This document shows positions 26,633 through 34,037 of a stretch of DNA of 64,000 bases, in pieces. Source of the stretch: Bacillus sp. EAC (GTDB taxonomy: Bacteria; Bacillota; Bacilli; Bacillales; Bacillaceae_G); the NCBI RefSeq assembly GCF_002156875.1, contig NZ_NCSY01000001.1, positions 124,001 through 188,000 on the forward strand, given 5' to 3'. The notes beneath the pieces were generated by a model. It was not told the DNA's origin. It was given only the letters and a program-made list of their open reading frames with translations, and did no database searches. The position numbers and the translations under genes were made by a program. Positions within the stretch are counted from its first letter, which is position 1; every line of letters starts with the position of its first letter.

Positions 26633-26655
26633 CAACAATTTTTTTAAAAACGGCC
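26633..26655 (-). repeat. Isolated end of the MITE-like family
   Basis: On the minus strand GGCCGTTTTTAAAAAAATTGTTG, matching the 23-bp terminal repeat pattern GGCxxTTTT...TTGTTG of the full copies. No body of the element is recognisable beside it. Confidence 0.4.
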
Positions 26656-26674
26656 CAAATTATAAAGTAAAAGC

Positions 26675-27700
26675 TCAGACAGTGTCTGAACTTTCACGGT
26701 TTACTTTATAAAATGATTTTAAATCTTTAAATCCGATAAACTTTTTGTTTTCTTCATCCCACAATTTGAATCTCAATGAAGTTAAACTTGTTTTAAGTGT
26801 AATTGTAGGAACGTTTTGAAGTGGAAGAGTATTATTATGAACATCCTCTAAGTGATAATTCGGTACTCTTGGACTTAAATGATGAACATGGTGATATCCA
26901 ATATTTCCAGTAACCCACTGTAGAATTTTTGGAAGTTTATAGAATGAACTTCCTTCTACAGCTGCTTTTACATAATCCCAATTTTCATCTTCCTCAAAAT
27001 ACGTATCTTCAAATTGGTGTTGTACATAAAATAACCAAATACCTAATGCTGCTGAAACGAAAAAGATCGGTCCTTCAACAAGTAAAAAGTTTTCCCATCC
27101 TAATTGCCAACAAAATAATGCAGATAATCCAATAATCGCAATATTCGTAATGTAAGTGTTTAGACGTTCTTTCGTCTTAGCATTTTTTGTATTAAATCGA
27201 TTCGTAATTAATACAATATAAATCGGTCCTAGTCCAAACATAATTAATGGATTTCGATATAGTCTATATGAAAACTTAGTCCAAGTAGATGCTGCAATAT
27301 ACTCATCTACAGTTAAAACCCACATATCACCAATACCTCTTTTATCTAAGTTACTACTTGTTGCATGATGAATTGAGTGACTGTGTTTCCATTGACTAAA
27401 TGGAAATAACGTTATGATACCTGTAATTGTTCCTAAAATTTTATTAGCTGTTTTATTTTTGAAAAATGATTGATGACAACAATCATGGAAAATAATGAAG
27501 ATTCGAATCAAAAATAATGCTGCGCCTAAGTCAAATAGTAAAGTTAATAGTATAGATGTTGAAATGCTTTTATAAGCAAGAATCCATAAAACGATAAATG
27601 GAATGAAAGTATTGATCATTTGCCAAATACTTGCTTTTAGATTTGATTTTTCATAAGGGATGATTTGTTTACGTAAGTTCTTTTGGTTTAGTTGTGACAT
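26675..27700 (-). CDS. des: Membrane fatty acid desaturase (acyl-lipid, Des-like)
   Basis: 341 aa with four to five membrane segments and the three histidine boxes of di-iron desaturases: HDCCHQ (about 73-78), HSIHH (about 109-113) and HHVHH (about 274-278). Introduces double bonds into phospholipid acyl chains to restore fluidity after a temperature drop. It lies just upstream of desK-desR and carries a DesR-type operator in its promoter. AAGGAAGG precedes the ATG. Confidence 0.92.
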   Translation of the reverse strand: MSQLNQKNLRKQIIPYEKSNLKASIWQMINTFIPFIVLWILAYKSISTSILLTLLFDLGAALFLIRIFIIFHDCCHQSFFKNKTANKILGTITGIITLFPFSQWKHSHSIHHATSSNLDKRGIGDMWVLTVDEYIAASTWTKFSYRLYRNPLIMFGLGPIYIVLITNRFNTKNAKTKERLNTYITNIAIIGLSALFCWQLGWENFLLVEGPIFFVSAALGIWLFYVQHQFEDTYFEEDENWDYVKAAVEGSSFYKLPKILQWVTGNIGYHHVHHLSPRVPNYHLEDVHNNTLPLQNVPTITLKTSLTSLRFKLWDEENKKFIGFKDLKSFYKVNRESSDTV

Positions 27701-27751
27701 TTAATTATTCCTTCCTTATGTTTTATTACTAAGTAATAATATGTAATCTTA

Positions 27752-27818
27752 ATTATAACTGTTAATTTTTACTGCGGTAGTATCATGCGTCATACGATAA
27801 ATATGACAAATGTCATAT
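27752..27818 (-). promoter_or_regulatory. des promoter with DesR-type operator
   Basis: On the minus strand the -10 TATAAT (plus 27752-27757) has only a poor -35 (CTACCG at 17-bp spacing). Directly upstream lies ATATGACA-AA-TGTCATAT... (plus 27801-27818, perfect 8-bp arms) next to a second half-site pair TCATGCGTCATA (27783-27794). A weak -35 with an adjoining activator site fits a DesR-activated promoter; TCATGAC/ATGTCAT-like elements are known from the Bacillus subtilis des promoter. Confidence 0.7.
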
Positions 27819-27921
27819 TACTTCTAATGATATTTTTTGTTAAATAAATACTCGACATTATAAAAGTTTTTATTTTTTTTTATGAAAATATGCACATTTT
27901 ATTTAAATAATTTCTTCGATA

Positions 27922-28139
27922 TTAAAGATTGCTGATAGCCACTTTCAGGATATTCACTTTCCTTTTGGAGTGCGCTGAGCCTTGTGTAGGTTGCTCATTC
28001 CCCCATCTCGCACAAGAGTCTAACTCCTTTTGCTCCAATCTACTTTTTATTATAATCGATTGTCTTCTTAGATCTACCTGACAATTATAACAATCCTTTA
28101 AAGGAGGCCTTCATATAAATATCAAATAAATACATTAAT
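27922..28139 (-). repeat. MITE-like element, degenerate copy
   Basis: Begins around ATTGCTGATAGCCACTTTCAGGAT and shares with the other copies the GGAGTGCG...CTGAGCC core, TTGCTCCAATC and the tail ATCGATTGTCTTCTTAGA...AAAGGAGGCCTTCATATAAATATC. It sits back to back with the intact copy at 28162. The edges are approximate. Confidence 0.55.
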
Positions 28140-28161
28140 AAAGATTAAAAACTAAATAAAA

Positions 28162-28444
28162 GGCTCTTTTCTAAAAGTTTGTTGCTTTTAGGTTTAATAA
28201 CTTTCTAGAAAGAAGTTGATTGGTACGGATATGCGAGACTCCTGTGGGAGTAGCAGGAAGGCTGAGACCCCACAGTGATCAAAAAGGTAGGCATGCTAAT
28301 ACCAAGACGTCCTGTCGTAACGCATGCATGACCTACATCGTGTGGGCCAAAGAGGCTCAGCTCACGCCCCACGGAAACGTAGCATCCTGGAGTTGAAATC
28401 AACTAACACATTCTCAAATTGCAACAATATCTACGAAAACAGCC
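28162..28444 (+). repeat. MITE-like element, full copy B
   Basis: 283 bp with 23-bp imperfect terminal inverted repeats (GGCTCTTTTCTAAAAGTTTG... and, inverted, GGCTGTTTTCGTAGATATTG...; 17 of 23 match). It is flanked by the 8-bp direct repeat AAATAAAA (28154-28161 and 28445-28452). The G+C-rich interior (GACTCCTGTGGGAG, GAGACCCCAC, CTCACGCCCCAC, GCATCCTGGAG) resembles a repeat type I know from many Bacillus genomes and can fold extensively. Confidence 0.8.
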
Positions 28445-28448
28445 AAAT

Positions 28449-28477
28449 AAAAAAAGCAATACGAAAAGTATTGCTTC
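28449..28477 (-). terminator. Rho-independent terminator
   Basis: AGCAATAC / GTATTGCT with A-run on the plus side, behind the minus gene ending at 28506. Confidence 0.75.
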
Positions 28478-28505
28478 AAATAATGCTAAATTTTTGATAG
28501 TTCTA

Positions 28506-29036
28506 TTAATAACCGTTAGGATTTGTAGCCTTTTTCTTTTTAATTTTTCCGAAAGGCTTAAAATAAGTAATAACAGTCATAAAACACATACATACTAAAT
28601 TAAAGAGCCCGGTAATAATAATTGATAACCACTTAGTATTAAACTGTTGATTATCTAATGCTTTTATTCCTAAATTATGAGCTGTTTCTACAAGAAATAA
28701 AAACCAATCATTAATGAAAAAGATTCCAAGTAAAATGATCAAGATCGTTAATACAAGTTTAATGACCACCCAATAATATTTTACTAAACCCCACTGCGTC
28801 CAAATTGATAATAGAATGCCAGTAATCAGAGTCGCAAGTGCAGGATATTTAAGTAAATTCTCATCGATTACATGCATGCTTGATAATGTATAAATTAACT
28901 GATCTCCATTATGAGCATTTTTTAAATAGAAACCTAAAAGCAATAGACTTAACGTGCCACCAAACCAAGCACATATTGCAATTACATGAATACTTACTAA
29001 AATATTTTTCTTCGTTAAATTGATTTTTTTAGCCAC
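28506..29036 (-). CDS. DUF2269-like integral membrane protein
   Basis: 176 aa with four hydrophobic segments and a basic tail (KPFGKIKKKK). The first helix VSIHVIAICAWFGGTLSLL, with the HV...WFGG pattern, resembles DUF2269/CopD-like membrane proteins, in which such a His may contact haem or metal. GTG start with GGAGG upstream. The promoter region has two 11-bp-spaced repeats like those before the adjacent two-component operon, so it is a candidate target of that system. Confidence 0.6.
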   Translation of the reverse strand: MAKKINLTKKNILVSIHVIAICAWFGGTLSLLLLGFYLKNAHNGDQLIYTLSSMHVIDENLLKYPALATLITGILLSIWTQWGLVKYYWVVIKLVLTILIILLGIFFINDWFLFLVETAHNLGIKALDNQQFNTKWLSIIITGLFNLVCMCFMTVITYFKPFGKIKKKKATNPNGY

Positions 29037-29117
29037 TATATCTTTCCTCCATAATAATTCTCAATTTTTATCTATTTCTAATCATAGAGGCTATATATAA
29101 AACAACTATTATTAAAT

Positions 29118-29139
29118 CCTTAAATTTTTCTTAAATAAT
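29118..29139 (-). promoter_or_regulatory. Candidate response-regulator site, two repeats 11 bp apart
   Basis: Plus-strand CCTTAAAT (29118-29125) and TCTTAAAT (29129-29136), start-to-start 11 bp, 82-103 bases before the start of the membrane-protein gene. Same motif and spacing as at 31160-31181. Confidence 0.45.
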
Positions 29140-29211
29140 CTCTGAGCTCTGAACTTATCCTTTAATAAAACTTTTTATAATACAGCAATCATTTCGATAT
29201 GAGCAAATAAA

Positions 29212-29243
29212 AAAAATCGTTAAACATCGTTTAACGATTTTTT
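29212..29243 (-). terminator. Terminator of the two-component operon
   Basis: AATCGTTAAA / TTTAACGATT stem with A6 on the plus side; the response regulator stop codon touches it. Confidence 0.8.
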
Positions 29244-29929
29244 TATAATTTAAATCGATATCCTGCTCCCCAAACTGTTTCAATATATTTTGGATTTGAT
29301 GGATCCTTCTCGATTTTTTCTCGTATTTTACGAATATGAACTGTTACAGTTGAGTTATCACCAATCGTATCAAATCCCCATATTCGATCGAATAAATGCT
29401 CTTTACTAAAAACTTTATTCGGGTTGGAGGCCAAAAAAGATAGTAAATTAAATTCTTTTGTAGTGAAAATTTTTTCTATCCCTTCTACAAAAACCTGTCT
29501 TGATTCTTTGTTAACAGTTAATCCTCTAACTTGTAATACATCATTACTTTGTTCGTTACTTGTAAATCGTTTGTATCTTGAAAGATGTGCTTTTACTCTA
29601 GCGACTAATTCACTCGGACTAAAAGGTTTTACAATAAAATCATCTGCTCCTAAACCAAATCCTCTTATTTTATCAATGTCTTCCGTTTTTGCTGAAACGA
29701 TTAATACAGGAATATTTTTAGACTCTCTAATTCTTTTACAAATTTCAAACCCGTTTACTTCTGGAAGCATTAAATCCAATAAAATTAAATCATAATTTTC
29801 GTTTAATGATTTATGTAACCCAATTTTACCGTTAGAAATGATTTCAACTGAAAATCCACTAATTTCAAGATAGTCTCTTTGTAGTTCTGCTATGCTAATA
29901 TCATCTTCTATAATTAAAATATTGCTCAT
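29243..29929 (-). CDS. OmpR-family response regulator
   Basis: 228 aa: receiver domain (IIEDD acidic pocket, phospho-Asp in DLILLDLMLPEVNG about residue 52, conserved Lys in DDFIVKPFSP) and winged-helix DNA-binding domain (TTKEFNLLSFLASNPNKVFSKEHLFDRIWG; VTVHIRKIREKIE). Overlaps the kinase gene upstream by 4 bases. OmpR-type proteins bind direct repeats spaced about 10-11 bp, and such repeats are found before this operon and before the next gene. Confidence 0.9.
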   Translation of the reverse strand: MSNILIIEDDISIAELQRDYLEISGFSVEIISNGKIGLHKSLNENYDLILLDLMLPEVNGFEICKRIRESKNIPVLIVSAKTEDIDKIRGFGLGADDFIVKPFSPSELVARVKAHLSRYKRFTSNEQSNDVLQVRGLTVNKESRQVFVEGIEKIFTTKEFNLLSFLASNPNKVFSKEHLFDRIWGFDTIGDNSTVTVHIRKIREKIEKDPSNPKYIETVWGAGYRFKL

Positions 29930-31038
29930 TTAATCTCCTTATTAGCTGGTCCTTTTTTAAGTGTAAATTGAATAATAGTTTGTTCACCTAATTTGCTTTC
30001 AGCCCAAATTTCTCCGCCATGCTCCTCTACGATTAGTTTGGTAATTGCAAGTCCCAACCCTGTACCTCCAGTAGAAGCATTTCTTGAAGGATCTGCTCGA
30101 TAAAACCGATCAAAAATATAAGGAACTGCTTCGTTTATAATTCCTATTCCATTATCTTTAATTTTTACTAAAATAAAATCTTTCTGTTCATTTAAACTTA
30201 CTTCTAATTGTTTATGTTCTTTATCCATATATTTTAAACTATTTTGAACTATATTGGTAAAAGCTCTTTTTAATTGCTCTCGGTCTAACAATACTGTCGT
30301 ATGTTTTGTCTCCATTTTATTTTCATATAAGACTGAAATATTCTCTTTTTCTAAGTCAAATTGAAGTTCTTCGATTATATCTACCAAATAATTATGTAAA
30401 TCCACTTCTTCTAAATCAAAAGGTATCCGATTCAAATCAAGCTTAGAGAATAAAAATAATTCATTTATTAAATGGTCCATGTCAATTGTTTTTGTATAGA
30501 TTGTTTGGAGATAACGGTCTAATTTTTCGGGTGAGTTCGCAACACCGTCCCTTATGCCCTCAACATAACCTTTTATCGATGTTATTGGTGTTTTTAAATC
30601 ATGAGAAATATTTGCAATCAATTCTTTCCGATTATTTTCATATTTTTTCTGAACATCAGATGCGTGCTTTAAATTTTTTCTCATCTCTTCAAAACGGATA
30701 GCTAATTTACCTAATTCATCATTATTCAAAGGTGTAATCTGAAAGTCAAGATTCCCTTCACTAATGTTCAATGCAGCTTCATTTAATTTTTTTACTGGTT
30801 TCAGAATACTTCTGGATACGAAATAGGATAATAATCCATTTGTAATTGCAAAGATTGGAATGATCAGTCCAAAACGTAAAAAATAAAAAACATGTTGCGG
30901 TGGACCAATTGGTCTTTTTTCTATACCATTAAAATAGAAAACACCTAATAGTATTTCTATAATGATAAATGAAACTATTGGAATCAAAATCATTGCGATA
31001 TTCGATATGATTAATCGTTTTCGGATGGACAAGTTCAT
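29926..31038 (-). CDS. Sensor histidine kinase with HAMP domain
   Basis: 370 aa: two membrane helices (about 11-35 and 53-75) with a very short external loop (ca. 18 residues, GIEKRPIGPPQHVF), HAMP domain (SRSILKPVKKLNEAALNISEGNLD), HisKA phospho-His in ANISHDLKTPITSIKGYVEG, and HATPase (IVQNSLKYM; DNGIGI; GTGLGLAI). The tiny sensor loop suggests sensing within the membrane. ATG at 31038 is chosen over a TTG two codons earlier; the ribosome site is weak either way. Stimulus unknown. Confidence 0.88.
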   Translation of the reverse strand: MNLSIRKRLIISNIAMILIPIVSFIIIEILLGVFYFNGIEKRPIGPPQHVFYFLRFGLIIPIFAITNGLLSYFVSRSILKPVKKLNEAALNISEGNLDFQITPLNNDELGKLAIRFEEMRKNLKHASDVQKKYENNRKELIANISHDLKTPITSIKGYVEGIRDGVANSPEKLDRYLQTIYTKTIDMDHLINELFLFSKLDLNRIPFDLEEVDLHNYLVDIIEELQFDLEKENISVLYENKMETKHTTVLLDREQLKRAFTNIVQNSLKYMDKEHKQLEVSLNEQKDFILVKIKDNGIGIINEAVPYIFDRFYRADPSRNASTGGTGLGLAITKLIVEEHGGEIWAESKLGEQTIIQFTLKKGPANKEIK

Positions 31039-31136
31039 TTCCAACTTTCTTAAAGTGTAATTAAGTGTTTTGACAATATAATTATCGTCAATTTTCTATT
31101 ACTCTTTGAATTAAAGCTATTATTAGTTTAATCATT

Positions 31137-31181
31137 TTTCCTTAATTGCATCTTATCCATTTCTTAATTATTTCTTAATTA
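31137..31181 (-). promoter_or_regulatory. Direct repeats upstream of the two-component operon
   Basis: Exact tandem 11-mer TTTCTTAATTA at 31160-31170 and 31171-31181, with a related TTTCCTTAATTG at 31137-31148. Located about 100-145 bases before the kinase start. Typical geometry for OmpR-type autoregulation. Confidence 0.5.
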
Positions 31182-31243
31182 TTTTGCTAAATAACTATAT
31201 CTAAAACTCATTAATATTCTTTAAATGGAAAATTTTTTATGGG

Positions 31244-31279
31244 AAAAAGTGTGACACTCTTAGGTATCACACTTTTTTT
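31244..31279. terminator. Rho-independent terminator, bidirectional
   Basis: AAAAAGTGTGA / TCACACTTTTT stem with T-run. It lies between the two-component operon promoter and the repeat copy behind the fusion gene. Confidence 0.7.
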
Positions 31280-31317
31280 ACTTTTATGATTTGTTAGAAG
31301 AATTGTTAATTATCACT

Positions 31318-31482
31318 TCAAAAGCCTCACTATGAGCCAAAATATTCCCGCAAAATGCTACAGGAGTCCCACACCTTACGTTCCAATCAACTTCCTAATT
31401 TATCGGTCGTCTTCTTTATGCAACCTATCGATAAAAACAATCTATTAAAGGAAGCCTTTATTTAAATACCAACAATATACAT
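31318..31482 (-). repeat. MITE-like element, degenerate copy
   Basis: Shares with other copies GCTACAGGAGTCCCACACC, TTCCAATCAACTTC and the tail ATCGGTCGTCTTCTTTATGCAACC...AAGGAAGCCTTTATTTAAATACCAACA. The G+C-rich middle is missing. Edges approximate. Confidence 0.5.
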
Positions 31483-31497
31483 TAACAATGTTTATTT

Positions 31498-32544
31498 TTA
31501 AGAAAGTTTACCTACAAAATTCATCTTTTCTAATTCAAATGAATCAAAGGCACCATCTAATATTTTCCTGACATCTAGAAGTGTATCTTGTAAGCTAACT
31601 GAGGCACCCTTTATGCCTGTAAAAGTTTCTGCTACATAAAAAGGTTGCGTTAAATATGCTTCGAGTAATTCACCACGTTTAAATGTAGTTTTTTCATTTT
31701 CTGGTAAAGAGTCTAATCCATGAATTGATACGAATGAACGTAATTCTCGATATCTACGAAGTAATTTTTGAGAAGATTTTTGTATTATATTGTGATTTTG
31801 ATCTTGATGAATATCTTCTGATACAGTGGATGTTGAGTAGATTGGATTGATTGCTGGGTACTTATGTCTTGCAGCTAAATCTGCATCGAACTGCCATAGT
31901 GTTTCTAGTGGACCATATGGAATATCCTCATCAACTGCTCCACCTTTTACATCAACTAGGAAAGTAGTTACATTTTCAATTCCTATATCAGATAATTTTT
32001 GATGAAGTTGATTAATATCACCACTTATTACATTCGAACGATCTGCTGCAAATGCCACATCTATATTATTACCAGCTCTAGCTATTATTTCATATACTTC
32101 GTCAATAGATGTACATACATGTTTAACATCATCTATAATATCATCAATCTCGGGGTATCTACCTTCGGGTCTTAATAAAATTGTCAAATATGAATCGTTT
32201 TTTAGTTTATAAAACAGTTCAGCCAGGACAACTAATTGTCCCATACCAGGTCTAGCAATTAGTCCTACAGTACCACCCTTTACTAACGGAGCAAATAAGT
32301 CTAACGTTTTAATACCAGTTTCGATCATTTCGATTTTCTCCCCTCTAATAATAAGTTCGTCTAAAGTACATTCAGCAAGTGTTGCAAGTGCAACTAATGT
32401 TCTCACTTCAGATCTGCCAATCGATATTTTACCAGTACATAGATTTGAAACAGTCGCTGCACGAAGTCCGATAGATTTTGCTGCACTCGTTAAATTCGGT
32501 ACTCTCCGACGTAATAATCCAACGTTTAAGCGTAAATTTTCCAT
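31498..32544 (-). CDS. Helix-turn-helix domain fused to an F1-ATPase beta-like pseudo-ATPase
   Basis: 348 aa in two parts. Residues 1 to about 68 look like a Cro/XRE-type helix-turn-helix (LTSAAKSIGLRAATVSNLCTG). From residue 71 the protein follows ATP synthase subunit beta: IEMIETGIKTLDLFAPLVKGG (standard beta: ETGIKVVDLLAPY), PAINPIYSTS (230-239), LRRYRELRSFVSIHGLDSL (262-280) and YLTQPFYVAETFTG (297-310). The P-loop is degenerate: GGAGVGKT becomes ARPGMGQL (97-104), losing the catalytic Lys and Thr. The beta-barrel domain is replaced by the HTH and the core is shorter (beta is about 470 aa). GAGGAGGGG precedes the ATG; the gene is alone. Probably a nucleotide-sensing or structural regulator; function unknown. 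Confidence 0.82.
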   Translation of the reverse strand: MENLRLNVGLLRRRVPNLTSAAKSIGLRAATVSNLCTGKISIGRSEVRTLVALATLAECTLDELIIRGEKIEMIETGIKTLDLFAPLVKGGTVGLIARPGMGQLVVLAELFYKLKNDSYLTILLRPEGRYPEIDDIIDDVKHVCTSIDEVYEIIARAGNNIDVAFAADRSNVISGDINQLHQKLSDIGIENVTTFLVDVKGGAVDEDIPYGPLETLWQFDADLAARHKYPAINPIYSTSTVSEDIHQDQNHNIIQKSSQKLLRRYRELRSFVSIHGLDSLPENEKTTFKRGELLEAYLTQPFYVAETFTGIKGASVSLQDTLLDVRKILDGAFDSFELEKMNFVGKLS

Positions 32545-32596
32545 ATTTCCCCTCCTCTTTTTTAATTTATTCTAATTCTCAGAAAAAATCAACATT

Positions 32597-32638
32597 TTTT
32601 ACTCTTAAAAGTAAAATTAATTACGTTTTAGTGTAAAA
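32597..32638. promoter_or_regulatory. Inverted repeats before the HTH/F1-beta fusion gene
   Basis: TTTTACT (32597-32603) / AGTAAAA (32610-32616), then TTTTA-GTG-TAAAA (32626-32638). They lie 53-95 bases upstream of the gene start, just upstream of a TTGATT/ATAAAT-like promoter on the minus strand. The arms share TTTTA(C)/(G)TAAAA, so two copies of one operator are possible. Confidence 0.4.
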
Positions 32639-32648
32639 ATACATAAAA

Positions 32649-32680
32649 AATGCGATATTCCAATTGAAATACCGCAATTT
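32649..32680 (-). terminator. Terminator of the HAD gene
   Basis: TGCGATATT / AATACCGCA (one mismatch) with A/T runs on both sides, behind the HAD gene ending at 32688. Confidence 0.65.
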
Positions 32681-32687
32681 TTTTTAT

Positions 32688-33356
32688 TTATTCACTTGCT
32701 ATTTTATCTAGTATTGAAATTATGTCAGAAAGATCATCAATCGAATATGCAGGTTCAAAATCCCCCCATTGAAGATCTTTCTTCCAAATTACAGACATCC
32801 CAACATTTTTAGCTCCAAAATAATCGTTTTTTGGATGATCTCCGATAAATACACATTCTTCTGGTAATACATCGAAATAATCGATTGCTTTTTTGAAAAT
32901 CTCTGGATTCGGTTTACTTACACCTTCCGTTTCTGAGATTAATATACAATCAAAAAATTGATCAATTCCCAGTGCTTTTATATTATCCAGTTGGAATTTT
33001 CCTCTTCCATTTGAAATAATTCCTAAATGGTAAGATTTGTTTTTTAAATCTTTTAACATAGTGATTAAATGATCAAAAGGTACACAATGATGTTTAAATT
33101 GAGATATATAATCATCAAGTAATTCATTCATAGTTACATCCGTTAAATTATACTCATTAATCAATTGAGTGAAGACTTTATCTTTCCAAACATAACCGCG
33201 ACTATCTAACTCTATAAATCTTGAAATATATTTTTCCTTTTTAATATGATTTAGATTCGAATTAAACCGTACATATTGTTGTTCAATAAAGTTTAAAAGT
33301 GATGCATCCCGATTTAATAAAGTGCCATCTAAATCAAATAGTACTACTTTAATCAT
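32688..33356 (-). CDS. HAD-superfamily hydrolase
   Basis: 222-aa phosphatase of the haloacid dehalogenase fold. Motif I VLFDLDGTLLNRD (nucleophile Asp about residue 7), motif II LGIISNGRGKFQ, motif III K in VSKPNPEIF, motif IV CVFIGDHPKNDYFGA. Similar to YjjG/YfnB-type house-cleaning phosphatases; substrate unknown. The ATG at 33356 is preceded by GGAGGGGG. Confidence 0.85.
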   Translation of the reverse strand: MIKVVLFDLDGTLLNRDASLLNFIEQQYVRFNSNLNHIKKEKYISRFIELDSRGYVWKDKVFTQLINEYNLTDVTMNELLDDYISQFKHHCVPFDHLITMLKDLKNKSYHLGIISNGRGKFQLDNIKALGIDQFFDCILISETEGVSKPNPEIFKKAIDYFDVLPEECVFIGDHPKNDYFGAKNVGMSVIWKKDLQWGDFEPAYSIDDLSDIISILDKIASE

Positions 33357-33523
33357 TATTGCCCCCTCCATAAATTTTATTATTATATAGTTTTTTTAAA
33401 ATTACAAATTATGTAAATAAACCATTCTTTTACTATGCAATATTTGGTTATTTGACCATTCGCCCAAACAATGAATAAACAATTGTCATACTTTATAAAG
33501 ATTAAATTAAAGGAGTTGAAATA

Positions 33524-33967
33524 ATGGATATTTATCCTCCATATAGAGTTTTCCCTGGTCAACCCGGTGGATTTCCTGGTCAACCTGGTGGATTTCCCGG
33601 TCAACCTGGTGGATTTCCTGGTCAACCTGGTGGATTTCCTGGTCAACCAGGCGGTTTTCCCGGTCAACCTGGTGGGTTTCCCGGTCAACCTGGTGGATTT
33701 CCTGGACAGTCAGGTGGTCAACCTACATCTCCACCACCTTCGTTCACACCTTCTCAACCATCAGCAACTTTATTTGCAGTAGATCCTGGGGCAATTGCAG
33801 GATGCAGATTTAGAAATACGTTTGTTTGGTTAAATAACGGGGAATCATTCTGGTTTTTCCCTACTTTTATAGGTCGCCATTCAGTTGCAGGTTATAGATG
33901 GTTTGGATTCTTCTGGTCATATTTTGGTATAGATACAAATCGAATACGCTCATTTACATGCTTCTAA
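33524..33967 (+). CDS. Spore-surface-like protein with eight FPGQPGG repeats
   Basis: 147 aa. After MDIYPPYRV come eight tandem heptads FPGQPGG (residues 10-65; the last is FPGQSGG), a Pro/Ser linker, and a C-terminal domain from about residue 92 ([42 protein letters not shown]) rich in aromatics with two Cys. Proteins with this C-terminal domain are common in bacilli, often behind low-complexity repeats, and are mis-named transporter; a coat or surface role fits better but is inference. No signal peptide. AAAGGAG before the ATG. Confidence 0.75.
   Translation: MDIYPPYRVFPGQPGGFPGQPGGFPGQPGGFPGQPGGFPGQPGGFPGQPGGFPGQPGGFPGQSGGQPTSPPPSFTPSQPSATLFAVDPGAIAGCRFRNTFVWLNNGESFWFFPTFIGRHSVAGYRWFGFFWSYFGIDTNRIRSFTCF
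33551..33718 (+). repeat. Coding tandem repeat, 8 x 21 bp
   Basis: Units of TTYCCYGGTCAACCNGGHGG-like sequence encoding FPGQPGG. Units differ mainly at third codon positions, so the array is maintained as protein but is also prone to unit gain or loss. Confidence 0.85.
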
Positions 33968-33973
33968 AAACTA

Positions 33974-34008
33974 TAAAAAGCCTTGTGATTTAATCATAAG
34001 GCTTTAAA
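33974..34008. terminator. Bidirectional terminator
   Basis: AAAGCCTTGTGA / TCATAAGGCTTT stem between the convergent repeat-protein gene and the diguanylate cyclase gene. Confidence 0.7.
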
Positions 34009-34037
34009 CATGACTATATTTAATAAATTGAAATCCA

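Noticed and set aside
28205-28402. 65-codon frame on the minus strand (and a similar 70-codon frame at 14391-14603)
   Set aside because: Both lie wholly within copies of the dispersed repeat and encode the same low-quality peptide; no ribosome site.
33383-33688. 101-codon minus-strand frame with [10 protein letters not shown]-like repeats
   Set aside because: Reverse-strand shadow of the FPGQPGG tandem repeat.
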